This document shows positions 7,259 to 15,600 of a stretch of 21,887 nt of DNA, in pieces. Both the position numbers and the translations under genes were made by a program. The notes below the pieces were generated by a model, which saw only the letters and a program-made list of their open reading frames with translations, was not told where the DNA came from and ran no database searches. Each line of letters starts with the position of its first letter. Positions within the stretch are counted from its first letter, which is position 1. This stretch comes from Clostridia bacterium (lineage in GTDB: Bacteria; Bacillota; Clostridia; TANB77; CAG-508). The DNA is taken from positions 1-21,887 of the forward strand of contig CAAGQX010000130.1 of the NCBI GenBank assembly GCA_900772235.1, read 5' to 3'.

Positions 7259-8395
7259 TTATATTTCAATATTTTTTTCTTTTAGTCTTTCTTCTGCGTT
7301 TTCTTCTATCATTGTATATAAAACCGATATTGTTGGTACTCCTAATAACATTCCCACAATTCCAAATAGTGCTCCTCCTACTGTTATTGCAAATAATACC
7401 CACATTCCTGGAAGTCCAGTTGATTTTCCTACTACTTTTGGATATATTAAGTTACCTTCTATTTGTTGTAATATTACTAGGAAAATTATAAATATAAGTG
7501 CTTTTATTGGATTTACTGTAACTATTAATAATGCTCCAATTCCTCCACCTAAATATGCACCTAGTATTGGTATTAATGCTGTAAGTGCTATAAACACGCT
7601 AATTGTTATTGCATATGGTATTTTTAAAATAAACATTCCTATTGCGCATAATGTTCCTAATATTATAGCTTCTGTTACTTGCCCTGCAATAAAGCTTTTG
7701 AAAGTTTGTTTTGATAGTCTGCAAGTTTTTACAAACTTATCTGCATCTTTTTTCTGTAAATAGGCATATCCCAATTTTTTAATTTGCATTTTTAGTTTAT
7801 CTTTATTATATAGTATATATATTGCAAATACTACGGCAATAAGTGTATTCACCACTCCGCTAAGTAAACCTATTATTGTACTTACAGAAAACGACATAAC
7901 ATTTCCAGTTAAATCTATTAAACTTTTTTGTAGTTTTTCTTCGTCTATTTTTATATTTTGAATTATATCGTTTAATTCTGGATATTTTTCACTTAGTTCT
8001 GTTAAGAATTCTTCTACTGCTTTTATATATTCTGGAATGTTAGCTATAAGAAGTTTTAAGGCATTAATTAATTCTGGTATTATTAATGAAATAATTATTG
8101 TTAAAATTATAGCTACTGTAATAACAGCTAAGATTATGGAAAGAACTCTCTTAAATTTGTTTTGGATTACTTTTCCTTTTACTTTTTTAGGTTTAAATAG
8201 TTTCTTTTCAAAAAAAGACATTGGAATATTTAGTATAAATGCTAGCCCCGCCCCAAATATAAATGGATATAATGCATTAAACCCTTGGTCAAATATTTTG
8301 GAAACAAAGCTTAAATTTTGTAATGCACAATATAAAACTACTGCAATCAGTACAATTTTTATTATTTCTTTTTTAGTTAATTTTTCTGTGTTCAT
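7259..8395 (-). CDS. AI-2E family transporter-like membrane protein
   Basis: The 378-residue polytopic membrane protein matches the AI-2E/UPF0118 family (PF01594) in size and layout. It has an N-terminal membrane pair, a soluble stretch (about 125-155, rich in Glu, Lys and Asp, with KYPELNDIIQNIKIDEEKL) and a C-terminal membrane block with IPILGAYLGGGIGALL and YPKVVGKSTGLPG, both typical of the family. Members export or exchange small solutes; autoinducer-2 export is known only for some, so the substrate here is unknown. The ATG at 8393-8395 has GAAGAGGT about 6 bases upstream. It lies 40 bases after the carboxypeptidase gene with no terminator between, so the two probably form an operon. Confidence 0.88.
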   Translation of the reverse strand: MNTEKLTKKEIIKIVLIAVVLYCALQNLSFVSKIFDQGFNALYPFIFGAGLAFILNIPMSFFEKKLFKPKKVKGKVIQNKFKRVLSIILAVITVAIILTIIISLIIPELINALKLLIANIPEYIKAVEEFLTELSEKYPELNDIIQNIKIDEEKLQKSLIDLTGNVMSFSVSTIIGLLSGVVNTLIAVVFAIYILYNKDKLKMQIKKLGYAYLQKKDADKFVKTCRLSKQTFKSFIAGQVTEAIILGTLCAIGMFILKIPYAITISVFIALTALIPILGAYLGGGIGALLIVTVNPIKALIFIIFLVILQQIEGNLIYPKVVGKSTGLPGMWVLFAITVGGALFGIVGMLLGVPTISVLYTMIEENAEERLKEKNIEI

Positions 8396-8435
8396 ATATA
8401 CCTCTTCAAATATAATTTACTTTTTAATAATTTTA

Positions 8436-9672
8436 TCATAAATATCTATATAAACACAATAATTCTAGCATATAAATTTTTGTATTTTTCCTTGGAATAT
8501 TTTGAAGTGTTTTTATTTCTATTTCGTCTATTTTTTTGGTATCAATATACACAATTAATTCACCTATTTGTGTATTTTGTTCTACTGGTGCTTCCCAATT
8601 ATATTTTGCATTAGCTTTAAAGTTTATTAAATTTTCAGTTTCTTTTTTTATTGGATATTCTTTATATGCCTGTTTCCCTAAGCATATATCAATTTTGTCT
8701 GATGCAGATTTTTCTACTTTAATTCTTTTTTGGTTTATACTTTTCCAATTTTCAAATTCCTCTTTTACTATTTTTTCTATATTTACTAACTCATAATTTT
8801 TATATGTATATTCTATAAGTTTTATAGAATCGCTTGTTCTTATTTTTTTTGTATCTGCTCCTAAAACTACTGTTATAATATTAAAGTTATTTCTTGAAAC
8901 CGATGTTACTAAACATCTCCCCGCTCCATTTGTAAAACCTGTTTTTACGCCATTTACTCCTTCTAAATATCCGAAGCAATTCATTTGTGTTATTTATATT
9001 TTTCGGGTATCCATTTATATTTACTGTATAACTTTTAGTGTTTACTACTTTAGCAAATTTTTCTATGTTTAATGCATAATCCGCCATTTTTGCAAGCTCT
9101 AAGGCTGTTGTATAGTGCCCTTCATTATCTAAACCGTGTGGTGTTATAAAATGGCTATTGTTTAGTCCCATCTCTTTAGCTTTTTCATTCATTAAATCTG
9201 CAAATTGTGCAATGCTCCCTCCTACACTTATGGCAATTTGTGTTGCAGCATCATTTCCAGAACATAGCATTAGTCCATACAATAAGTCGTTATATGTTAT
9301 AATATCACCAGTTTTTAGTCCAAGTCTTGAACCACCTACGCCTGCTGCTTGCTTGCACACTTCTACTTTTTCTTGTAAGTTAGGAACATTTTCCAGCATA
9401 ACTATTGCTGTCATTATTTTTGTAGTAGATGCCATTGGCACTTCTTGCTTTTCATTCTTACCCCAAATTACTGTTTTACTGGCTCTATCATATATTACAG
9501 CACATTTTGAATTTATGTTAGGCTCGTTTGCCTCTTTTGCTTTAGTTATTTCTTCTTCTAACCAAACATAGTCTAGTTCTTCATAGTCATCTTCTAAATC
9601 TACTGTCAAATTTATTATTGGAATATTTATTATTATTAAAAATACTATTAAAAATTTGTATATTTTTTTCAT
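8436..9672 (-). CDS. dacF: D-alanyl-D-alanine carboxypeptidase (peptidase S11), split by a +1 frame change
   Basis: The enzyme trims the terminal D-Ala from peptidoglycan stem peptides outside the membrane. Frame 1 starts at the ATG at 9670-9672 with a signal peptide and contains Ser82-Thr-Thr-Lys85 (SXXK) and Ser138-Gly-Asn140 (SXN). Frame 2 contains GVKTG, the third catalytic motif, and the PBP5-type C-terminal domain (APVEQNTQIGELIVYID). Skipping one C at plus-strand position 8973 joins them as NNTNELL-GYLEGVNGVKTG, which is how S11 enzymes normally read, and gives about 411 residues, a normal length. Without the shift, frame 1 runs on and stops at 8887, lacking KTG. The ribosome site AAAGGTGA sits in the 3' arm of the preceding terminator hairpin. 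The zero frame at the break is CTT CGG ATA. The dacF name is a family-level guess. Confidence 0.85.
8967..8975 (-). other. +1 frameshift site, motif TTCGGATAT (carboxypeptidase gene)
   Basis: Frame 1 reads TTG CTT CGG ATA; the conserved continuation needs TTG CTT (C) GGA TAT TTA. The nonamer is identical to the one in the RhuM gene at 6651-6659. An ATTGCT sequence also precedes both sites, with a 2-base difference in spacing. Confidence 0.7.
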
Positions 9673-9676
9673 AAAA

Positions 9677-9715
9677 AAATCACCTTTATAATTTTATTTT
9701 ATAAAGGTGATTTTA
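9677..9715 (-). terminator. Terminator of the ATPase gene that also holds the carboxypeptidase ribosome site
   Basis: In the minus-strand RNA the arms AAAATCACCTTTATA and TATAAAGGTGATTTT form a perfect stem of 15-16 bp. It is followed by a U-run that ends at the carboxypeptidase ATG (9670-9672). The 3' arm carries the Shine-Dalgarno sequence AAAGGTGA. About 52 bases including the hairpin are repeated exactly at 11101-11152. Confidence 0.8.
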
Positions 9716-9722
9716 TGATTTT

Positions 9723-10913
9723 TTATTTATTTAATAACCAGTCTAGAGCATTTATCTTTTTTATACCATTATACGAGGTTTCTGGATCAATGTCCATAGT
9801 TAATAAATACTTTGGATTATGGTCTCTTATGCTATCTAATGCTCTCAATTCTCTATCCAATGTTTTTTTATCTCTTACTGATTCTGCTACTTGATAATAT
9901 TCAATTCCTTTACTATTTATTGCAACAAAGTCAATTTCATATTCATCTGCTTTTCCAATATATACATCATATCCCCTTCTTAATAATTCAAGATAAACAA
10001 CATTTTCAAGCACTCGTCCTCTGTCGCCTTCTTTTCTTCCTAATAGAAAATATCTTATTCCAGGCTCAGAAATATAATATTTGTCTCCGGTTTTTAAGTA
10101 TTGTTTTCCCTTTATATCATATCTACTTGCTTTATACATAATAAAAGATTCCGTTAATGCCGATAAATAATTTTCAACCGTGTGAACACTTATGTTACGC
10201 CCATTAGATGTCATTGTATCTGCAATTTTATTAGTAGAATACAAATTTCCTATATTATCTAACATAAAACTTACTACACTTTGTAGCATTAACTGATCTG
10301 GAAATTTCTTTCTTGCAATAATATCCTTTAAAATAATAGAATCATATATACCCTTAATATATATTTCCACATCATCAATATTATCAAAATTCAAAACATA
10401 TGGATATGAACCGAAAGAAACATATTTTTTATATAGTCTATCTATATTATTATCATCATTTGCACTCACAAATTCTTTAAATGATAATGGTAGCATTTTT
10501 ATTTCAATATATCTGCCAGAAAGCAATGTTGCTAATTCTCCAGATAGTAAGAATGCATTTGATCCTGTAATATATAAGTCTACATTTTTTTGAATATATA
10601 ATCCATCTGCTGCTTTTTGGAACTCTGGTATGGTTTGTATTTCATCTATGAAAACATAATTTTTTTTATTAGTATTTAGTTTTTCCTTTATATACTCATA
10701 TAATTTCAAATAGTCAGTTATGTTATGGTATATTGGATCTTCCAAATTTATCTGTATAATTTGGTCTTTTTCTACACCGTTTTTTAATAAGTAATCTATA
10801 TATAACTCAAATAATGTAGATTTTCCACATCTTCTTATTCCTGTCACTACTTTTATAAGTTCCTTATCTTTAAATCGTATTAATTTATTTAAATATTCAT
10901 CTCTTTTTATCAT
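9723..10913 (-). CDS. AAA family ATPase with DUF4143-type C-terminal domain
   Basis: I place the start at the ATG at 10911-10913, preceded by AGGTG 6 bases upstream; an in-frame GTG three codons earlier lies inside that ribosome site. The protein of about 396 residues has Walker A GIRRCGKST (about 25-33) and Walker B YVFIDEIQ (about 86-93). A sensor-like ITGSNAFLLSGELATLLSGR follows, and then a C-terminal half with EYEIDFVAI...YYQVAES, a degenerate PD-(D/E)XK-like arrangement typical of DUF4143 proteins. These are common, often strain-variable ATPases of unknown role in bacteria and archaea; a link to defence or addiction modules has been suggested but is not shown here. It has its own strong promoter at 11012-11040. 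Confidence 0.88.
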   Translation of the reverse strand: MIKRDEYLNKLIRFKDKELIKVVTGIRRCGKSTLFELYIDYLLKNGVEKDQIIQINLEDPIYHNITDYLKLYEYIKEKLNTNKKNYVFIDEIQTIPEFQKAADGLYIQKNVDLYITGSNAFLLSGELATLLSGRYIEIKMLPLSFKEFVSANDDNNIDRLYKKYVSFGSYPYVLNFDNIDDVEIYIKGIYDSIILKDIIARKKFPDQLMLQSVVSFMLDNIGNLYSTNKIADTMTSNGRNISVHTVENYLSALTESFIMYKASRYDIKGKQYLKTGDKYYISEPGIRYFLLGRKEGDRGRVLENVVYLELLRRGYDVYIGKADEYEIDFVAINSKGIEYYQVAESVRDKKTLDRELRALDSIRDHNPKYLLTMDIDPETSYNGIKKINALDWLLNK

Positions 10914-10958
10914 ATTTATCACCTATTTAAATTATTTTTTAGTAATTTCTTCGAAGTG

Positions 10959-10982
10959 CGGGCGATTAAAATCGCCCCTACA
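10959..10982 (-). repeat. GC-rich palindromic repeat in the ATPase leader
   Basis: GGGCGATT-aa-AATCGCCC (10960-10977) followed by CTACA is the same core as at 5726-5743. It lies between the predicted transcription start (about 11005) and the start codon of the ATPase gene, so it would form a hairpin in the 5' leader. Confidence 0.8.
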
Positions 10983-11011
10983 TTTTTCACAGATTACTTT
11001 ACACTATCTAA

Positions 11012-11040
11012 ATTATACTAAGGTATTTATAATTTGTCAA
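11012..11040 (-). promoter_or_regulatory. Consensus sigma-A promoter of the ATPase gene
   Basis: TTGACA (11035-11040) and TATAAT (11012-11017), both perfect, have a 17-bp spacer. Just upstream an imperfect inverted repeat (TGCAAAA at 11057-11063, TTTTGCA at 11073-11079, with outer AGTA/TACT) could bind a regulator (inference). Confidence 0.85.
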
Positions 11041-11100
11041 GTTTTTGCAGTATGTGTGCAAAAAAATACAACTTTTGCATACTTTTTGAAGTTTATATTC

Positions 11101-11139
11101 AAAATCACCTTTATAATTTTATTTTATAAAGGTGATTTT
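11101..11139 (-). terminator. Terminator of the M18 aminopeptidase gene, duplicate of 9677-9715
   Basis: It has the same AAAATCACCTTTATA/TATAAAGGTGATTTT stem, the same 7-9 base loop and the same flank on the gene side as the hairpin at 9677-9715. It begins 9 bases beyond the aminopeptidase stop codon. The following T-run is short (TTTT, then GAAT). No start codon follows closely here, unlike the other copy. Confidence 0.75.
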
Positions 11140-11147
11140 ATGATTTT

Positions 11148-12548
11148 TTATTCCATAAATGCTTTGTATGCTCTATATGCTTCGAATATATCAAATTTGC
11201 TTGTTACCTCATATGGTGAATGCATTGATAATACTGGCACTCCGCAATCTATTACATCCATTCCTTTGTTAGCTAAAATGTAAGCAATTGTTCCGCCTCC
11301 GCCAACATCTACTCTTCCAAGTTCTGCTACTTGATACATTATTCCTTTTGCTTCTAGCATACTTCTTACTTCTGCAACATATTCTGCATTTGCATCAGAT
11401 GCTCCAGATTTTCCTCTTGCTCCTGTGTATTTGTTTAATCCTATTCCATATCCTAAGAATGATGCATTATTTTTTTCAGAAACAGAAGCATATATTGGGT
11501 CTAAACCTGCATCTACATCTGCAGATAACATTCTTGAATTGCAAAATACTTTTTCTAAAAGGTTTGGTCTGTTTTCGTTTGTTTTATTTAATAATTCAGA
11601 TATAAATGTGTCGAACACATGAGATTCCATTCCTGTGTTTCCCATACTTCCTATTTCTTCTTTGTCTGCTAAAATACATACTGCAGTTTTTCCTGGTTTT
11701 TCTACATCTAAAATTCCTCTTAAAGAAGTATATGCACATATTTTATCGTCTTGTCCATATCCTGCAACCATACTTCTATCAAAGCCTAAACTTTGTGCTT
11801 TAAATGCTGGAACTAATTCTAATTCTGAACTTATTAAATCTTTTTCTACTATTCCATATTTTTCATTTAATATTTTTAAAATGTTGAATTTAACTCTTTC
11901 AGATATTTTTTCATCTCCTAATGGAACACTACCAATAAGTAAGTTTAAATCTTCCCCATTAATTCCATCTTTTAGTTTTTTCTCCATTTGTTCTTGTGCC
12001 AAATGTGGAAGTAAATCTGTTATTGTAAATATTGGATCGTTTGGATCTTCTCCTATATTTACTCTTATTTTTTCACCAGTTGTTTTTACAATTACACCGT
12101 GTATACTTAGTGGAATTGTTGTCCATTGGTATTTTTTAATTCCGCCGTAATAATGTGTTTTGAAATATGCAAAACCAGTATCTTCATATAAAGGATTTGG
12201 TTTTAAATCTAACCTTGGTGAATCTATATGTGCACCAACAATATTAAGTCCCGCTTCTAAAGGTTTTTCGCCTATTACTGCTATATAAACAGCTTTATCC
12301 CTATTTACATAGTAAACCTTATCTCCTGGTAATAAAACTACTTTTTCTTTTATGTTCATAAATCCATTTTTGCCTAATACTTCTTTTACAAAGTCTACAA
12401 CTTCTCTTTCTGTTTTGCATCTATTTAGGTAATAAATGTATTCATCTCCAAATTTATTTATGTCGTGTTTTTGTTCTTCTGTAGTTGTGTCCCAACCACA
12501 TTTCTTCTCATTAAATAAGTATTTTTTTAAATTTTCTATTTCTGTCAT
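11148..12548 (-). CDS. apeA: M18 family zinc aminopeptidase
   Basis: The 466-residue cytosolic metallopeptidase removes N-terminal residues from peptides; M18 enzymes often prefer acidic residues. Visible family motifs are GAHIDSPRLDLKPNP (His107, Asp109), GQDDK (Asp267/268, bridging position), LADKEEIGSMG (Glu297/298), SADVDAGLDP (Asp344/346) and the C-terminal SMHSPYEV (His443), so all expected metal and catalytic positions are present. The length is right for the subgroup. The ATG at 12546-12548 has GAAGGGAAGG upstream and a promoter at 12583-12611. It stands alone, with terminators on both sides. The gene symbol is given at family level. Confidence 0.93.
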   Translation of the reverse strand: MTEIENLKKYLFNEKKCGWDTTTEEQKHDINKFGDEYIYYLNRCKTEREVVDFVKEVLGKNGFMNIKEKVVLLPGDKVYYVNRDKAVYIAVIGEKPLEAGLNIVGAHIDSPRLDLKPNPLYEDTGFAYFKTHYYGGIKKYQWTTIPLSIHGVIVKTTGEKIRVNIGEDPNDPIFTITDLLPHLAQEQMEKKLKDGINGEDLNLLIGSVPLGDEKISERVKFNILKILNEKYGIVEKDLISSELELVPAFKAQSLGFDRSMVAGYGQDDKICAYTSLRGILDVEKPGKTAVCILADKEEIGSMGNTGMESHVFDTFISELLNKTNENRPNLLEKVFCNSRMLSADVDAGLDPIYASVSEKNNASFLGYGIGLNKYTGARGKSGASDANAEYVAEVRSMLEAKGIMYQVAELGRVDVGGGGTIAYILANKGMDVIDCGVPVLSMHSPYEVTSKFDIFEAYRAYKAFME

Positions 12549-12582
12549 TTGTTTACCTTCCCTTCTTTATTTTTCCACATAT

Positions 12583-12611
12583 ATAATATATCCTTTTTTT
12601 ATTTTTGTAAA
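12583..12611 (-). promoter_or_regulatory. Promoter of the M18 aminopeptidase gene
   Basis: TTTACA (12606-12611) and TATTAT (12583-12588) have a 17-bp spacer, about 35 bases upstream of the start codon. Confidence 0.65.
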
Positions 12612-12620
12612 CATTTTTTT

Positions 12621-12661
12621 GAAAAAAACAAAGGCAGACCTTTAGTCTGCCTTATGTTTTT
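12621..12661 (-). terminator. Intrinsic terminator of the two-gene surface operon
   Basis: A 9-bp stem, AAGGCAGAC/GTCTGCCTT (12631-12639/12645-12653), has a 5-base loop. Flanking A- and T-tracts extend the pairing after one mismatch, so it may work in both directions. It begins directly after the stop of the 12663-17906 gene. Confidence 0.88.
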
Positions 12662-12662
12662 T

Positions 12663-15600
12663 TTATTTTATAATGTATTTTTTTGTTACAACGACTCCAG
12701 CTGCTACTATTACTATTCCAGCTACTATTGTTATTAACCATACATATGGTGTTTTTTCATCGTTACCTGTTGCTGCTCCTATTCCAATTCTTGCTGTGTC
12801 TGCTTCGTCTTTTTCGTGTGTTCTTGCTGCAATTCCGTTTACTCCTTTGCTTACAAATTCTGCATTTGCTGGAGTTGTGTCTGCTCTTCTTCCTGCTGCA
12901 TTTGTATAAGCAATTACTTCTGCTATGTAGTTATCAATATCTAGTTTTCCAGAAGCAGATAAAGAATCTTTTCCTAATGTTACTGTGCTCATATCTGTCC
13001 ATTCATCTTTTTCTAGCTTTTTGCTTGTTCCTTTTAGTATAAATGTTTTTACATCTTTTTTATCTAAGCCATAAGCATCATTTAATACATAATGTTTTTC
13101 ATTCTTTTCTTCATATTGGTCTGGTGTTAGATTTACTCCTACTAATCTTAAGTTGTCATTTACATAGTCTTTTAATTGTGTTACTTCTGTCTTTACTTTA
13201 TTATTATTTGTTCCACCTGTATAATATTGAGCTCCTAAGTAGGTTCCATATGTGTGTGTTCCTTCTTGTATCTCCCCTTTTACAGTTTTTGCTGTATTTG
13301 TTAGGTCTTCTGCATATTTATCTATATTTTTAGTTTCATATGCATTTTTTAGAGTTTCACTTAAGTAGTCGTTATCACTATGGTTTTCTACTACTAAGTC
13401 ATATACATATTCTAGGTTTGCACCTTCTACTATTGTATTGATATCTGTTGGTGAAACTTTATATGACCAATATGTATTTGTTACACTTAAGTTGTCTTTT
13501 ATTCCTTGAATTTTGTCACTAATTGATTGTGGATTCTCAATGTATTCTTTAACATCTACTGTTGCATTTACTAATGTTTGTCCGTTGCTTGCTGTTAATT
13601 TAAATCCTGTAATGTATTTCTTAAGTTCTATTTTGGTTTGTGGTCTTTTTTCCATACCAAAATTCATATTAGCATATGATGTATTTTCCCCATCAACTTC
13701 TACATTTACTTTTGATGTTTCTGCACACATCCAAGTGTTGTTTAGCACTTCTAGTAATTTCTTAGCTAATTTAGTTGTTAAATATTCATTTATACCTTCA
13801 TCTGTATATTGTTCATTTGTAAATGTTGATGGTTTACCTACTATTTTTAGCAATGTTGCTTTTTCAACTTCGTTAAATCTGTTTACATTAATTCCATCTA
13901 GTAATTTTAGTAACATACCTTTTTGTGCATCTACATTTACTGAATATGCCATTGTTTCTAGTCTTCTTGCTTCATTGTCTCTAGCTATTGAAGCACCTTG
14001 TGTATAATTTTCTTTATTATACCATTCTTCATTGTACTTACTATCTACTACAGATTTGTAGTCTTGTCCGTTATGTACATAATCGTAACTGCTTCCATCT
14101 CCATAGATGAATCTTATAATGTAATTTCCTGGTATATAGCCTTGGAATTTATATGTTCCTTTATCTTCTTCTTTAACATCTGTTGTATATGTTTCTATAT
14201 CTGTGCCGTCTAATTTCATTCTATTTACGCTTTTACTTCCAGAAGTTGTTTCTTGCCAAATGTATTCGTAATATTTTCCATTAAACTCTTTTAGTTCTAT
14301 TAATTGTACTATTACACCCTTAACATTTTCATTTTTAGTACTATCAAAGACATTTCCTGTTATTGTTCTGTTGTCATTTTCATTAACTGTAATTGTTAAA
14401 CCACCAGATTTATCACAGTCGTCTTCATGTATTTCATCTTTACAGTTGCCTGGTGCTGAATCTACATCTATAAGTCCTTCATCTGTTGAGTATGATGTAA
14501 TTTCTGCTGTATTTGAAAATGTACCATTTAAGTCTTTTAAATTTACTTCAAATACTAAGTATAAAGTTTTTGTTTGTAATCCTTTTAGTTCTAAGCGATC
14601 CCACTTGATGATTATGTTGTTTCCTTCTGTTTCTGTTTGCATATGTGTTATATCTTTATTTGCTGTGTTATAAGCTGTAGTTAACTTTTCATTATATGTA
14701 TATCTTGAATCTGGTGTATATTTTACTTCGTTTATATAAGCTGTTTTTGTAAGTTGATTTTGTAAATTAACTTTATATCTTACATATACTTTTAGCTCAT
14801 CACCTGTTTTTCTTGTTGTATCTCCTGTGTTATCTACATTTTTAAAGTTACTATTGCTTACATAATCTCTAATTCTGTAATTATAATCAGAAGAATATAA
14901 ATTCAAGTTGTATTGCTTGTTATTAAATGTTTGGTTTGGTCCAATTTCTAGGCTATTTGCTTCTTTATTATATCTATATTCTGCGCTTTTACCATTAATT
15001 GTAACTTCTGCATTTACCAAGTCTGTTGATAACGCTAAATCTGTTCCTCTTTTTACTAGTCCAAAATTTATATTGCTTGTACTTATAGTATGGTTTTTAT
15101 TGTCTTTGTCTTTGTATTTTTTTAAATCATTTGATTCAGCTGTTGCAGTCATTCCAAAATCATCAACATTTAATTCTCCATTTGTATTTTTTGTTTTTAA
15201 TTCACTTGTTGAAGATTGAGAATCTTGGTTTTTTGTTGTTGTGTATTCTAGTGTAATACCTGAATTAGTTGCTTTACCTTCTTCTATAGTTTTAAATTTA
15301 TTATTAAATGTTGTTCTTTCATCTGCACTTTCTTGTGCTTTAGAGTCTCCTATAATATTTCCTTGAGCATCTTTATAATATGTTGTGTCTTCATAGTTGA
15401 TTCCATCATATGTGAATTTTATTGAATACTCTGGTCCATAGTCTATTCCAGTAAAGCTATATGTTCCATCTATAGCAGTTTTAGTTTGTTTTTCTGTTTC
15501 ACTTACTAACTTTACTAGTATTCCTTCTAATCCTTTTTCATCTTTACCCATTTTTCCGTCTGGTCCAACAACTGGTTTTATTCCAGTATTTCCATCTAAC

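Noticed and set aside
6649..9672. Stop-codon reassignment as the cause of the split genes
   Set aside because: Homology changes frame at the break; reading through a stop in the same frame would not restore the family sequence. TGA and TAG also act as normal stops in the window.
12663..15219. Several long open frames on the plus strand opposite the giant surface genes (for example 13513-14007)
   Set aside because: They are rich in Leu, Phe, Ser and Tyr, lack ribosome sites and mirror the codon structure of clearly real minus-strand proteins.
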